Shown here: positions 7,577 to 17,244 of the stretch, one piece after another
Numbering within the stretch: position 1 is the first letter of the stretch
How the letters are laid out: each line of letters starts with the position of its first letter
From: Eubacterium sp. OM08-24
GTDB lineage: Bacteria; Bacillota; Clostridia; Oscillospirales; Acutalibacteraceae
Length of the DNA stretch: 64,000 nt
Assembly: GCF_003438075.1 (NCBI RefSeq)
Contig: NZ_QSTA01000001.1
Span: 248,001 to 312,000, forward strand
Reading direction: 5' to 3'
Position numbers and translations under genes: made by a program
The notes under the pieces: generated by a model
What the model saw: the letters and a program-made list of their open reading frames with translations, nothing else
Database searches by the model: none
What the model was told of the DNA's origin: nothing

Positions 7577-8950
7577 ATGATACACCAGTATAAGTTAAAC
7601 GGATATAATATTGTGCTCGATGTTTTCAGCGGCAGCGTTCATTGCGTTGATGACCTTGCGTATGATGTTATTGAAATGTACGAAAATTCCGATAAAGAAA
7701 ATATAATCAAGGCTATGCTTGAAAAGTACAAGGATAACCCTGAGATTACAGCGGATGAAATTTCTGATTGCTATGATGATGTAACAGAATTAAAGGACAG
7801 CGGAAAGCTATTTACAACCGATAAATACGCAGACCTTGCCTTTGATTTTAAAAAGAGAAATACGGTTATAAAGGCGTTGTGCCTGCACATTGCCCATACC
7901 TGTAACCTCAACTGCGAATATTGCTTTGCAAGTCAGGGCAAATACCATGGTGACAGAGCCTTAATGAGCTTTGAAGTGGGCAAGAGAGCCATTGATTTTC
8001 TTATTGAAAATTCAGGCAGCAGAGTGAACCTTGAGGTTGACTTTTTCGGCGGCGAACCGCTTATGAACTTTGATGTGGTTAAGCGGATTGTGGCTTACGC
8101 AAGAAGTATTGAAAAGGAAAAGAATAAGAATTTCCGTTTTACTCTCACAACAAACGGTATGCTTGTTGACGATGATGTAATCGAGTTTGCCAATAAGGAA
8201 TGTCACAATGTTGTACTCAGCCTTGACGGCAGAAAAGAGGTGCACGATCACCTCAGAAAGACTGTAAACGGCAAGGGCAGCTACGATATTATTGTACCTA
8301 AGTTCCAGGAATTTGTTAAAAAGCGTGGCAATAAGGGCTATTATGTGCGTGGCACTTATACCCACAACAATACAGACTTTACAAACGATATTTTCCATAT
8401 GGCAGACCTCGGCTTTACCGAGCTTTCTATGGAGCCTGTTGTTTGCTCGCCGAATGATCCGTATGCGCTTACATATGATGATTTACCTGTTCTTTTTGAG
8501 CAGTACGAAATTCTTGCAAAGGAAATGCTCAAGAGGGAAAAAGAGGGCAGACCGCTCACTTTCTATCACTATATGATTGACCTTACAGGCGGCCCGTGCA
8601 TTTATAAGAGAATTTCAGGCTGTGGCTCGGGTACTGAGTATATGGCTGTTACTCCATGGGGTGAGTTATATCCTTGTCATCAGTTTGTAGGTGACCCTAA
8701 GTACAGTCTTGGAAACATTTATGAAGGTGTTACAAATACTGCTATTCAGGATGAGTTTAAACTTTGCAATGCGTACGCAAGACCGAATTGTAAGGATTGT
8801 TGGGCAAAGCTTTATTGCAGCGGCGGCTGTGCTGCAAACGCATACCATGCCACAGGCTCAATTACAGGCATTTATGAATATGGCTGTGAGCTGTTTAAAA
8901 AGCGTATGGAATGTGCAATTATGATGAAAGTTGCCGAAGCAGAGCTTTAA
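7577..8950 (+). CDS. scfB: SCIFF peptide maturase, radical SAM/SPASM
   Basis: A 457-aa thioether-forming radical SAM enzyme. I chose ATG 7577 (ribosome site TTGGAGAA), giving the family start MIHQYKLNGYNIVLDV. The SAM cluster motif CNLNCEYC is near residues 105-112, and DFFGGEPLMN near 165 is the SAM-binding strand. The C-terminal SPASM region has the spaced cysteines in CHQF, CNAYARPNCKDCWAKLYCSGGC and a final Cys near 437, which bind auxiliary Fe-S clusters. It acts on the SCIFF precursor encoded just upstream. The reading frame is intact and of normal length. Confidence 0.94.
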   Translation: MIHQYKLNGYNIVLDVFSGSVHCVDDLAYDVIEMYENSDKENIIKAMLEKYKDNPEITADEISDCYDDVTELKDSGKLFTTDKYADLAFDFKKRNTVIKALCLHIAHTCNLNCEYCFASQGKYHGDRALMSFEVGKRAIDFLIENSGSRVNLEVDFFGGEPLMNFDVVKRIVAYARSIEKEKNKNFRFTLTTNGMLVDDDVIEFANKECHNVVLSLDGRKEVHDHLRKTVNGKGSYDIIVPKFQEFVKKRGNKGYYVRGTYTHNNTDFTNDIFHMADLGFTELSMEPVVCSPNDPYALTYDDLPVLFEQYEILAKEMLKREKEGRPLTFYHYMIDLTGGPCIYKRISGCGSGTEYMAVTPWGELYPCHQFVGDPKYSLGNIYEGVTNTAIQDEFKLCNAYARPNCKDCWAKLYCSGGCAANAYHATGSITGIYEYGCELFKKRMECAIMMKVAEAEL

Positions 8951-8963
8951 TACAATAAATTCA

Positions 8964-8993
8964 GCGGTATGGGTTTTCTCATACCGCTTTTTA
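8964..8993 (+). terminator. Terminator of scfB, left copy of a 30-bp direct repeat
   Basis: GCGGTATG (8964-8971) pairs with CATACCGC (8980-8987) and is followed by TTTTTA. The whole 30 bp recurs at 10607-10636 with one mismatch. The stop codon of the XRE gene lies two bases to the right, so the repeat forms the exact edge of the low-GC cassette. Confidence 0.9.
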
Positions 8994-8994
8994 A

Positions 8995-9222
8995 TTAAAC
9001 TGGTAAATTAATAAACAATTCAGAAATATGACATCCAAATCCATTTGATATTTTTAAACACATATCAACGGTTACATTATATTCGCCTCTTTCTATTCTA
9101 CCGTAATAGGCTCTACTAATTCCGCAAATTTCTGAAAATTCTTCTTGAGTATATCCTCTTGAAATTCTAATCTTTTTTATTTCATTTCCTAAGTAATAAT
9201 TTATTAAATTTTTATTTTTCAT
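8995..9222 (-). CDS. XRE-family helix-turn-helix repressor
   Basis: A 75-aa protein that is almost entirely one HTH_XRE domain: LGNEIKKIRISRGYTQEEF, then SEICGISRAYYGRIERGEYN as the recognition-helix region (about residues 30-50). It is divergent from the AIPR gene with a 128-bp shared upstream region, so it most likely represses that gene and itself. AT-rich codon use differs from the flanking SCIFF and permease genes, in line with acquisition by transfer. It resembles the controller proteins that accompany restriction or abortive-infection genes. Confidence 0.88.
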   Translation of the reverse strand: MKNKNLINYYLGNEIKKIRISRGYTQEEFSEICGISRAYYGRIERGEYNVTVDMCLKISNGFGCHISELFINLPV

Positions 9223-9350
9223 ACTTACCTCAAAACGTCATATATAGCGTTGAATTGTGTGTGCTAATGTTATATTATTATATTGTTGATGATAGAGAGA
9301 TCTATGTATCATTCATAAAATTTATATTTTAATTGAAAGGAAAATTAATT

Positions 9351-10547
9351 ATGAGCACTGAATTGAATTTTAAAGTTGAAAGTTTTAGAAAGATTCCAAA
9401 TCCATTTCAAAACAAAGATTTGGTTAAAAAAGCGGATGAATTTTATCCACAAATGTATTTTGCAATTTGCGATGTTAAGGATTTGCCAGACAATATACCT
9501 ATGGCTACTAATCCAAGAGAACAAAAAATGGGTACATCAGTTGCAAAAAAAATTATGGAATCATTGCTAAAAACTTCAGAACCTGATTTTTATTTACTTA
9601 ACAGAGGTTTAGTTATCTCCGCTAAAGATGTACATTATGATAATAATAGTGGTATGTTAAAAGTTGTTTTTCAAGATTTAGATGTTCATGGTAATATTGA
9701 TGGCGGTCATACTTATAAAGCTATTTTAAAAAAGCGTGAGCAAATAGACTACGGACAGCAGTTCGTAAAAATTGAATTATTAACAGGAGTTGAAGATATT
9801 TTTCAATCATTAGCTGCGGCAAGAAATACTTCAACACAAGTTCAAGATAAATCTATTGCTGAACTTGAAAATAGATTTAAATTTATAAAAGATGCTATTA
9901 GAAATGAAACTTTTAAAGATAATGTTTATTTTAGAGAAAATGATAAAGGTGATATAGATGTTGCCGATATTATCTCTATTCTCACACTGTTCAATATTTC
10001 TAAATATCCAGATCAAAATTCTTTTCCAATTGTATCTTATAATGGTAAGAAAAAATGTATAGATTATTATATTGATGACCATAAAAAATATGGCGAAACT
10101 GTTAAAAACCCTTATTATAGATTAAAAAATATCATGACAGATTTATTTAAGCTTTATGATATGATTGAAACTAAAATGGTTGATTATTACAAGCAAAAAT
10201 ACACATCTGGGCGCTACGGTTCTGTAAAAGGTGTAACATCAGCAAAAAAAGATACAAAGTTTAAATCAAAATTTTATAAAAAAGAAATGGATTATCAAAC
10301 TCCAACAGGTTTTTTATATCCAATTCTTGGTTCTTTTAGAGCCTTGATTGTACAAGATGATAATGGGTATTATAAATGGGCTGCTAATCCATTTGATTTT
10401 CTTGATAGATTGGGAAGTGAATTAGTAGAAACTACAATTGAAAGAAGTAGAACACTTGGAAATAGTCCTCAAGCTGTTGGTAAAGATAGTGGTAATTGGA
10501 AAACCTTATACATTACTGTTGAATTGGAATTACGAAGATCATTGTAA
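9351..10547 (+). CDS. AIPR-family (abortive infection phage resistance) protein
   Basis: A 398-aa protein; ATG 9351 is chosen for its GAAAGGA ribosome site. It carries the AIPR pattern: FYLLNRGLVISA near residue 83, then LDVHGNIDGGHTYKAIL near 105-121, corresponding to the family's 'NNG...' and 'IVNGGQT' blocks, followed by LAAARNTSTQVQ. AIPR proteins are found in abortive-infection and phage-defence loci; their biochemical activity is poorly defined. The gene is very AT-rich (runs of TTA, AAA, GAT codons), unlike its neighbours, and with the divergent XRE gene fills a cassette between two terminator copies. Family assignment is by motif recognition, not a search. Confidence 0.72.
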   Translation: MSTELNFKVESFRKIPNPFQNKDLVKKADEFYPQMYFAICDVKDLPDNIPMATNPREQKMGTSVAKKIMESLLKTSEPDFYLLNRGLVISAKDVHYDNNSGMLKVVFQDLDVHGNIDGGHTYKAILKKREQIDYGQQFVKIELLTGVEDIFQSLAAARNTSTQVQDKSIAELENRFKFIKDAIRNETFKDNVYFRENDKGDIDVADIISILTLFNISKYPDQNSFPIVSYNGKKKCIDYYIDDHKKYGETVKNPYYRLKNIMTDLFKLYDMIETKMVDYYKQKYTSGRYGSVKGVTSAKKDTKFKSKFYKKEMDYQTPTGFLYPILGSFRALIVQDDNGYYKWAANPFDFLDRLGSELVETTIERSRTLGNSPQAVGKDSGNWKTLYITVELELRRSL

Positions 10548-10606
10548 TTATATCAAATTTTTAATTTATTGTACAGTATATATACATATATCTTGTTATG
10601 ATTTAG

Positions 10607-10636
10607 GCGGTATGGGATTTCTCATACCGCTTTTTA
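10607..10636 (+). repeat. Right copy of the 30-bp terminator repeat
   Basis: GCGGTATG (10607-10614) pairs with CATACCGC (10623-10630) and T's follow. It is identical to 8964-8993 except at one loop base. It lies 60 bp after the AIPR stop and 15 bp before the permease ATG. Confidence 0.9.
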
Positions 10637-10650
10637 TGGTGATTTTATAA

Positions 10651-11757
10651 ATGAACAGGATAATTGATTTTTTAAAGAAAGAAATTGTACTCAGCGTTTC
10701 GTTCGTGCTTGCGCTGATTTCAATGTTCTTTGTGCCGCCGAGTGAAAAATATTTTGATTACATAGATTTTTGCACACTCGGACTTTTGTTTTCGCTTATG
10801 ACAATAATGGCAGGTCTAAACAAAATGGGAATTTTCCGACTGCTTGCGAAAAATTTGCTGAATAAGGCAAAAACAATGCGTGGTGTTACACTTTTGCTTG
10901 TTTTATTGTGCTTTTTCAGCTCAATGCTGATTACTAATGATGTCGCATTGATAACATTTGTGCCTTTTTCGGTTGTGCTTTTAAAACTTGCGAATAAGCA
11001 AAACAGAATGATATTTGTGGTAACGCTTGAAACAATAGCGGCAAACCTCGGCAGTATGCTCACACCGATTGGCAATCCGCAAAATCTATATTTGTTTTCG
11101 GCATACAATATGAGTATTTCAGATTTCTTTTATACGATTGCTCCGTACGCAATGCTTTCATTAGGCTTGCTTGTAATTTTTTCGCTGTTTTCTGATAAAT
11201 CGGAACTTGCAAATTTAGGCGACAGGGAAGAAGTTATCTTTGACAAAAGGCTTTTGACAATGTATGCCGTTCTTTTTGCAATAGCACTGCTAAGCGTATT
11301 CAGAGTGCTGAACTACATTGTATTGCTTGCGGCTGTAATAGTATTTGTGCTTATATTTGACAGAAAGGTGCTTTTAAAGGTGGATTACAGCCTCCTGTTT
11401 ACCTTTGTGTTCCTTTTTATATTCATAGGAAATCTCGGAAATATAGCGCAGATAAACAGCTGGCTTTCTGAGATAGTAGGCGGAAACGAGGTAGTAGTAG
11501 GGGTGCTTGCAAGTCAGGTGTTCTCAAATGTTCCTGCCGCAATTTTGCTTTCAGGCTTTACATGCAATGCCGCCGCTTTAATGATAGGCGTAAATATAGG
11601 CGGACTCGGCACATTGATTGCATCTATGGCGAGTTTAATTTCGTTTAAATTTATTCAAAAGGAAAGCGTAAGCATTGCAAAATACCTTGGTGTGTTTACA
11701 TTGCTTAATGTGGTATTTTTAGCAGCAAATCTCGCTTTGTGGGTTGTTGTTAAATAA
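10651..11757 (+). CDS. SLC13/ArsB-NhaD type anion permease
   Basis: A 368-aa membrane protein with about ten hydrophobic segments. The segment LITNDVALITFVPF (about 90-103) and NLGSMLTPIGNPQNLYLF (about 131-148) are the two signature re-entrant regions of the ion-transporter superfamily that includes citrate/DASS and ArsB/NhaD carriers. The substrate cannot be read from the sequence. The start ATG sits only 15 bp after the repeated terminator hairpin with a weak ribosome site, so its original 5' context may have been changed by the upstream insertion. Confidence 0.8.
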   Translation: MNRIIDFLKKEIVLSVSFVLALISMFFVPPSEKYFDYIDFCTLGLLFSLMTIMAGLNKMGIFRLLAKNLLNKAKTMRGVTLLLVLLCFFSSMLITNDVALITFVPFSVVLLKLANKQNRMIFVVTLETIAANLGSMLTPIGNPQNLYLFSAYNMSISDFFYTIAPYAMLSLGLLVIFSLFSDKSELANLGDREEVIFDKRLLTMYAVLFAIALLSVFRVLNYIVLLAAVIVFVLIFDRKVLLKVDYSLLFTFVFLFIFIGNLGNIAQINSWLSEIVGGNEVVVGVLASQVFSNVPAAILLSGFTCNAAALMIGVNIGGLGTLIASMASLISFKFIQKESVSIAKYLGVFTLLNVVFLAANLALWVVVK

Positions 11758-11785
11758 TGCAAGCACCGACAAAACATAAAATTTA

Positions 11786-12226
11786 GGTCAACCCTTTTTA
11801 AAGGGTTGCAGGTTTGGGCATTGCCCATAAAATGATAAAAACGAACTTATTTTAAATAAAAATAAAAAGTTTAAATTATATCATAGAATAACTAAACTTT
11901 AGATTTTTCAAAACTTTAGGAGTAAATAAAAGTTAAGACTAATGGGTGGCAGAGAGCGAGAAAGTTACACTTGAGTTTCAGTAGAGAAAATATACTTTAA
12001 AGGACGCAATAGTTTTCAGTTGTGGCTAATTTGCCCTTTAAAAGTGGCAAATTAGTAGTTTTAGTAGCGTAGCTTTTCTCCTTAGTTGCTTTCGCTTTTA
12101 AAGGCTTTCGCTATTATTTTTCAGCCACCAAACGGCAAGCCGTTTGGCTATCGTTAGATTGCGTAAAGAGAAAGCATTTGTTGGCGTTGCCCACACCCAC
12201 AACCTTTGAAAAGGTTGACCAAACTT
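11786..12226. other. Structured noncoding element bounded by imperfect inverted repeats
   Basis: This ~660-bp gene-free stretch (11758-12416) holds no convincing coding sequence. Its two ends are imperfect inverted repeats of about 40 bp: GGTCAACCC...AAAGGGTTG...TGGGCA (11786-11826) on the left, and the reverse complement of GGTCAACC...AAAGGTTG...TGGGCA (about 12183-12223) on the right; each end is itself a hairpin. Inside are two strong hairpins: CTAATTTGCC (12026-12035) / GGCAAATTAG (12046-12055), and CCAAACGGC (12128-12136) / GCCGTTTGG (12139-12147). It could be a MITE-like element or a large structured RNA. I did not recognise a known RNA family. Confidence 0.6.
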
Positions 12227-12379
12227 TTAACTTCGGGCGGAAAGTTTGAAATTTAACTTACTTTGTTTCCCGACCGATAATCCGTTAAACCATAATTTAC
12301 CCCAACTTTTTATAAAGAACCAATTTTTCCTTAGTTAGTTGGCTGACTTTTAATTTAATATTCCTGCCTTATCGCAGCA

Positions 12380-12415
12380 AAAACCCCCACTCCGATTACT
12401 CAGAGTGGGGGTTTT
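12380..12415 (-). terminator. Terminator of the V-ATPase operon
   Basis: AAAACCCCCACTC (12380-12392) pairs perfectly with GAGTGGGGGTTTT (12403-12415). It directly follows the subunit D stop codon on the minus strand and could act in both directions. Confidence 0.92.
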
Positions 12416-12416
12416 A

Positions 12417-13079
12417 TTAAGCATTAGCTGCTTTTGCTTGTTTTTCTTTTTCAGCCTGAGCTTTTTTAAGCTTAGTTCTCTTAATAACCTTAAGACGGCT
12501 GAATTCTTCTCTTTCCTTTTCATCAAGAGCATCGGAAATAAACTTTACGGTTTCTTCAAATTTAGGAATCATAATGTTTTTAAGAGCGTTGGCTCTTTTC
12601 TGAGTTTTCTTGATTGATACTGCAAGTCGGTAAACACTGTTTTCTATCTCGGCAAGCTCGGCGGTAAGATACTTAACCTCTGAAAACTTTTCGTAGGTCT
12701 TATCTATACCGGAGTTTGTAAGTCGCAGTCCGTAGTGCAGGTAGGTCTGAGGTTTTTTCTCATCTATGGTGAGAATAGGGATTTCTACACCCATTACACT
12801 TCTTGAATCAAGTTTTAATGAGTCTTCCTCAGGAATCGTGTTTGAAAGGTCATCGCAAAAGCCGTTTGTTACATTGGCAGTCTGAAGTGCTATGTAAGCC
12901 TCTTCATATGCGTTGTCAATCTTTTCCTGAATTGCATTGGCGTGGTCAATAAGCGTCATCATCTCTCTTATGAGAATGTTACGCTTACGGTCAAGCAGTT
13001 CATAGCCGTTTTTGGCAAGAGCAAGCGACTTTTTGGTGTTCATCAGATTACCTTTTGTAGGTACAGCCTGTACAGCCAT
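12417..13079 (-). CDS. ntpD: V-type ATP synthase subunit D
   Basis: A 220-aa subunit D, the central rotor shaft of the V1 sector that turns inside the A3B3 head. The N-terminus shows the family start VPTKGNLMNTKKSLALAKNG; the rest is mostly long alpha-helix (coiled coil) with a lysine-rich, alanine-rich tail. It is the last gene of the nine-subunit minus-strand operon, 27 bp after subunit B, and is followed by a strong terminator. Confidence 0.94.
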   Translation of the reverse strand: MAVQAVPTKGNLMNTKKSLALAKNGYELLDRKRNILIREMMTLIDHANAIQEKIDNAYEEAYIALQTANVTNGFCDDLSNTIPEEDSLKLDSRSVMGVEIPILTIDEKKPQTYLHYGLRLTNSGIDKTYEKFSEVKYLTAELAEIENSVYRLAVSIKKTQKRANALKNIMIPKFEETVKFISDALDEKEREEFSRLKVIKRTKLKKAQAEKEKQAKAANA

Positions 13080-13106
13080 AAATGCTCAGCACTCCTTTCT
13101 GACGGT

Positions 13107-14483
13107 TTATTTCTCAACATAATATTTGTCAAGAATCTGATCGTCAACACGGTCAAGTTCAGATCTTGGCAGAGTAGAAAGCAACTCCCAACCAAGGTCA
13201 AGGCTCTGTTCGATACTTCTGTTTTCATTGAATCCCTGATTAACAAACTTTGATTCAAACAGTCTGCCAAATTCAATGTACTTTTTGTCGATAGGGGAAA
13301 GCTCCTCCTCACCGATAACAGATGCAAGTGAACGAGCGTCAATTACCTTTGCATATGACGCAAAGAGCTGGTTTGCAAGCGCCTGATGGTCGCCTCTTGT
13401 GTAGCCTTCACCGATACCGTCCTTCATAAGACGGGAAAGTGACGGCAATACGCTTACAGGTGGGTAAAGTCCCTGTCCCTGTAATGAACGGTCAAGTACA
13501 ATCTGACCCTCTGTAATGTAACCGGTAAGGTCAGGAATTGGGTGAGTAATATCATCATTAGGCATTGTAAGAATAGGAATCTGAGTAACAGAACCGTTCT
13601 TGCCCTTAATCATACCTGCACGCTCATAAAGTGAAGCAAGGTCTGAGTAAAGATAACCAGGATAACCTTTTCTTGCAGGAATTTCACCCTTTGATGATGA
13701 GAACTCACGAAGTGCCTCGGCGTATGAGGTCATATCTGTCATAATAACAAGAACATGCATCTCAAGCTCAAAGGCAAGGTACTCGGCAATAGTAAGAGCA
13801 CATCTTGGTGTAAGTGTTCTCTCGATGATTGGGTCGTTAGAAAGGTTTAAGAGCATTACAACTCTTGAAAGTACGCCGCTTTCCTCAAAGCTCTTTCTGA
13901 AGTATTCGGCAACATCCTTCTGAACACCCATTGCGGCGAATACAACGCAGAAGTTGTTTGCGTTTGCACCGCTGATTTTTGCCTGACGAACAATCTGTAC
14001 CGCAAGGTCGTTGTGCTTCATACCTGTACCTGAAAAGATAGGAAGTTTCTGACCTCTGATAAGTGTCATAAGTGTATCAATGGTAGAAATACCTGTGTTG
14101 ATGTAGTTCTTAGGATAAATTCTTGAAACAGGGTTGATAGGAGTGCCGTTAATGTTAGCACGCTTTACAGGGAAAATATCTCCGAGTCCGTCAATAGGTC
14201 TGCCTGCACCGTCAAGTACACGACCGATGATTTCAGGAGAAAGAGGCATTTCCATTGGGTGACCTGTAAGTCTTGTCCTTGTATTTGTAAGGCTGATTCT
14301 TCTTGTGCCCTCAAATACCTGAACAACAATCTTTTCGCCCTCAATCTGTACGACACGGCCCTGTCTTACTGTGCCGTTTTCAAGGCGGATATCAACAATT
14401 TCCTCGTTGGAAACGCCTTTTACTCCGTCAAGAACTATGAGTGAGCCGTTAATTTCTTTAACGCCGACATAATCTATAATCAT
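13107..14483 (-). CDS. ntpB: V-type ATP synthase subunit B
   Basis: A 458-aa subunit B, the non-catalytic nucleotide-binding partner of subunit A in the V1 head. A beta-barrel N-domain ([20 protein letters not shown]) is followed by the RecA-like domain with [21 protein letters not shown] in place of a classic P-loop, as is normal for subunit B, and [15 protein letters not shown]. Length matches the family. It lies 14 bp after subunit A. Confidence 0.96.
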   Translation of the reverse strand: MIIDYVGVKEINGSLIVLDGVKGVSNEEIVDIRLENGTVRQGRVVQIEGEKIVVQVFEGTRRISLTNTRTRLTGHPMEMPLSPEIIGRVLDGAGRPIDGLGDIFPVKRANINGTPINPVSRIYPKNYINTGISTIDTLMTLIRGQKLPIFSGTGMKHNDLAVQIVRQAKISGANANNFCVVFAAMGVQKDVAEYFRKSFEESGVLSRVVMLLNLSNDPIIERTLTPRCALTIAEYLAFELEMHVLVIMTDMTSYAEALREFSSSKGEIPARKGYPGYLYSDLASLYERAGMIKGKNGSVTQIPILTMPNDDITHPIPDLTGYITEGQIVLDRSLQGQGLYPPVSVLPSLSRLMKDGIGEGYTRGDHQALANQLFASYAKVIDARSLASVIGEEELSPIDKKYIEFGRLFESKFVNQGFNENRSIEQSLDLGWELLSTLPRSELDRVDDQILDKYYVEK

Positions 14484-14497
14484 TGTGCGTTTCCTCC

Positions 14498-16261
14498 TTA
14501 CATAATTGAGTCAAGCTTTTCGTCAATTTCTTTGATATATTCATCAAAAAGCTCAGGCTTACTGTTAGGAATATCGTATTTCATCTTTGTGAGCTTATCA
14601 AACAAACCAAGTTCAATTACCTTTGAAATAGGGATTTCCTTTGCAACAACCTTCTTAGCCTTGTCATAAAGGTGAAGAATTGTTTTCATCATAAGTTTCT
14701 GCTTTTCAAGCGGAACATATGTATCGTCAGCGTGGAAAGCATTTTGCTGTAAGAAACCTACACGAACAACTCTTGCTGCCTCAATTACGAGCTTTTGGTC
14801 ATCAGGAAGTACATCCGAACCAATGAGCTTTACGATTTCCATAAGCGAGCTTTCTTCCTGAAGAAGTGCACTGATTCTGTTACGATACTCTATAAAGTCC
14901 TTGCCAAGGTTTTCCTCAAACCAAGGGTCAAGGTCATTGAAATATTCGCTGTAACTGTTCATCCAGTTGATAGCAGGATAATGTCTTGAATAAGCAAGCG
15001 ACTTATCAAGTGCCCAGAAACAACGGGTAAATCTCTTTGTATTCTGAGTAACAGGCTCAGAGAAGTCTGAACCCTGCGGAGAAACCGCACCGATAAGTGT
15101 TACAGAACCCTCTCCGCCTGAGAGAACTTCTGCACGACCGCCACGCTCATAGAACTCGGCAAGTCTTGACGGCAAGTAAGCCGGGAAACCTTCCTCGGCA
15201 GGCATTTCCTCAAGTCGGCCTGAAATTTCACGAAGAGCCTCTGCCCAACGAGATGTTGAGTCAGCCATCATAGCTACATGGTAGCCCATATCTCTGTAAT
15301 ACTCGCCAAGTGTAATGCCTGTGTAAATAGACGCCTCACGAGCGGCAACAGGCATATTTGATGTGTTGGCAATAAGTACAGTTCTGTCTGTCATAGGACG
15401 TTGTGACTTAGGGTCAATAAGCTCAGAAAATTCTTCGAGTACCTGGCTCATCTCGTTGCCACGCTCACCGCAGCCTACATAAATAATAATATCAGCGTCG
15501 CACCATTTTGCGAGCTGGTGCTGTGTCATAGTTTTACCTGTACCGAAACCGCCAGGAATTGCGGCTGTACCGCCCTTAGCAATAGGGAAGAGAGAGTCAA
15601 TAACTCTCTGACCTGTAATAAGCGGAATAGATGACGCAAGTCTGTCCTTTACAGGACGAGCAGTTCTGATAGGCCATTTCTGGCAAAGTGTAAGGTTGTG
15701 CTCAACACCGTTATCATCTTTAATAACAACAATTGTGTCAAAAAGTTTGTACTGACCGTCAGGCATAACCTTAGTTACAACGCCTGAAAGCTCAGGGTGA
15801 ACCATAAGTCTGTGTTCAATGATTGGTGTTTCGGGGAGTGTAGCATAAATCTGACCGCCCTCAAGTCTGTCGCCGACTTTAACTTTGATTGTAACATTCC
15901 AGAGCTTTTTGTCATCAAGAGAAGATACCGATGCACCTCTGTCGATGAAAGCGCCTGCCTGTTCCTCAATAGCCTTAAGAGGACGCTCAATTCCGTCAAA
16001 AATATTATCAATTATTCCCGGTCCGAGAAGTACATTCATAGGTGCGCCTGTACCTGTAACGATATCTCCCGGCTTAAGACCGGTTGTTTCTTCATATACC
16101 TGAATTGTGGTAAAATCAGAAGTTATACCGATTACCTCGCCAACAAGGTTTTGGTCACCTACATGTACCATTTCCATCATTTCAAAGCAATCAGCATCTT
16201 TTACGGTAACAACAGGTCCGTTAATTCCATAAATAACATTATTTTCCATTTGTATTACCAT
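14498..16261 (-). CDS. ntpA: V-type ATP synthase catalytic subunit A
   Basis: An ~587-aa catalytic subunit that hydrolyses or makes ATP in the V1 head. The Walker A motif GGFGTGKT is at about 237-244 (a glycine where many have proline), with the catalytic GCGERGNEM glutamate region near 278 and [13 protein letters not shown] near 333. The A-specific non-homologous insert (about 115-200) is present. Two starts are possible: ATG 16261, or ATG 16249, which is better spaced from GAAAGAAG. The reading frame is intact. Confidence 0.96.
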   Translation of the reverse strand: MVIQMENNVIYGINGPVVTVKDADCFEMMEMVHVGDQNLVGEVIGITSDFTTIQVYEETTGLKPGDIVTGTGAPMNVLLGPGIIDNIFDGIERPLKAIEEQAGAFIDRGASVSSLDDKKLWNVTIKVKVGDRLEGGQIYATLPETPIIEHRLMVHPELSGVVTKVMPDGQYKLFDTIVVIKDDNGVEHNLTLCQKWPIRTARPVKDRLASSIPLITGQRVIDSLFPIAKGGTAAIPGGFGTGKTMTQHQLAKWCDADIIIYVGCGERGNEMSQVLEEFSELIDPKSQRPMTDRTVLIANTSNMPVAAREASIYTGITLGEYYRDMGYHVAMMADSTSRWAEALREISGRLEEMPAEEGFPAYLPSRLAEFYERGGRAEVLSGGEGSVTLIGAVSPQGSDFSEPVTQNTKRFTRCFWALDKSLAYSRHYPAINWMNSYSEYFNDLDPWFEENLGKDFIEYRNRISALLQEESSLMEIVKLIGSDVLPDDQKLVIEAARVVRVGFLQQNAFHADDTYVPLEKQKLMMKTILHLYDKAKKVVAKEIPISKVIELGLFDKLTKMKYDIPNSKPELFDEYIKEIDEKLDSIM

Positions 16262-16290
16262 CTTCTTTCGGATAAAATCAAGAAGGTCAA

Positions 16291-16887
16291 TTAGTTAAGA
16301 ACGCTCAGACCTGAGTTCTCAATAAACCATTCTCTCTGTGCAGAGAGCTTTGTGTCGAGTGTTTCATCGGCAACAATTCTCATTGACTTACAGTAGCCTT
16401 TAAGTCCGCCTATTTTAATGGAATTGTCTGTAACAAGCTCAGCCATTCCATGAAATACAGATAGGATTTCTGTTGAATATTTCATATCCTTTTCGTTGAT
16501 ATACACAACGCAACGGTTATCTTCAAAAAGCTCTGCAATCTGTCTTGCACTATCAACAAGTTTTAATTTATATTCTTTTGTTTCAGTGTATTTATTTAGC
16601 TTTTGTGCAGCCATTTCAAATACTTCGTCAGTCATTTTTGCTCTTTCTCTAAAGAGTTTTTTCTGACTTTCCTGAACAAGTCTGGCAAGTTTGCTTGTTT
16701 CTACATACTTTTTAGCCTCAAGCTGTTGCTGTATGTATTTTTCACTGTCACGCTTGCCGTTTTCTTCGGCTTTCTTGAGCTTTTCTTCCTTTAAAAGCTC
16801 AACTTCAGTATTGGCAATAGACTTTTGTTCTTCGGTATATCTTTGTATAGCTTGCAAAAAGTTATCAGTTTTTGTGGTATTTTCCAT
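16291..16887 (-). CDS. ntpE: V-type ATP synthase subunit E
   Basis: A 198-aa peripheral-stalk subunit. The first ~110 residues are a charged coiled coil (VELLKEEKLKKAEENGKRDS), and the C-terminal ~85 residues form the globular head with DNSIKIGGLKGYCKSMRIVADETLDT, a motif typical of subunit E. It pairs with subunit G to tie the V1 head to subunit I. In this operon it follows subunit F, the reverse of the more common E-C-F order. Confidence 0.88.
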   Translation of the reverse strand: MENTTKTDNFLQAIQRYTEEQKSIANTEVELLKEEKLKKAEENGKRDSEKYIQQQLEAKKYVETSKLARLVQESQKKLFRERAKMTDEVFEMAAQKLNKYTETKEYKLKLVDSARQIAELFEDNRCVVYINEKDMKYSTEILSVFHGMAELVTDNSIKIGGLKGYCKSMRIVADETLDTKLSAQREWFIENSGLSVLN

Positions 16888-16908
16888 ATTAATAACCTCT
16901 CAGCTCAT

Positions 16909-17217
16909 TCAGAGTTTTACGCCGATAGCGTCCTGAACATATTTTGTGATACTGTCTTTGGTGCGTCCGTTGCCATGGCGGTCGGGGATTTCTACAATCA
17001 AAGGCTTTTTACGGTTGAGCTTTAGGTCATAGATAAGGTCAGGGCAGAGAGAAACAAGAGTTTCTGTCATAAGAATAACAGCCACATCTTCTCTCTCCAT
17101 AGCCTTAGTAAGCTCTCGTGTAACCTCTTCTTCCGTATGAACAACTACACCGTCAATACCTGCAAAACGCATACCCATTTTTGTATCAACATTATCGCTT
17201 ATAAGAAAAAATTTCAT
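16909..17217 (-). CDS. ntpF: V-type ATP synthase subunit F
   Basis: A 102-aa subunit F, a small CheY-like alpha/beta protein that binds subunit D in the rotor. The characteristic start FFLISDNVDTKMGMRFAGID and the strand VAVILMTETL are visible, and the C-terminal PLIVEIPDRHG loop is present. Positioned between K and E. Confidence 0.92.
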   Translation of the reverse strand: MKFFLISDNVDTKMGMRFAGIDGVVVHTEEEVTRELTKAMEREDVAVILMTETLVSLCPDLIYDLKLNRKKPLIVEIPDRHGNGRTKDSITKYVQDAIGVKL

Positions 17218-17244
17218 TTTTCGTCATATCCTTTATTTCTTCAA

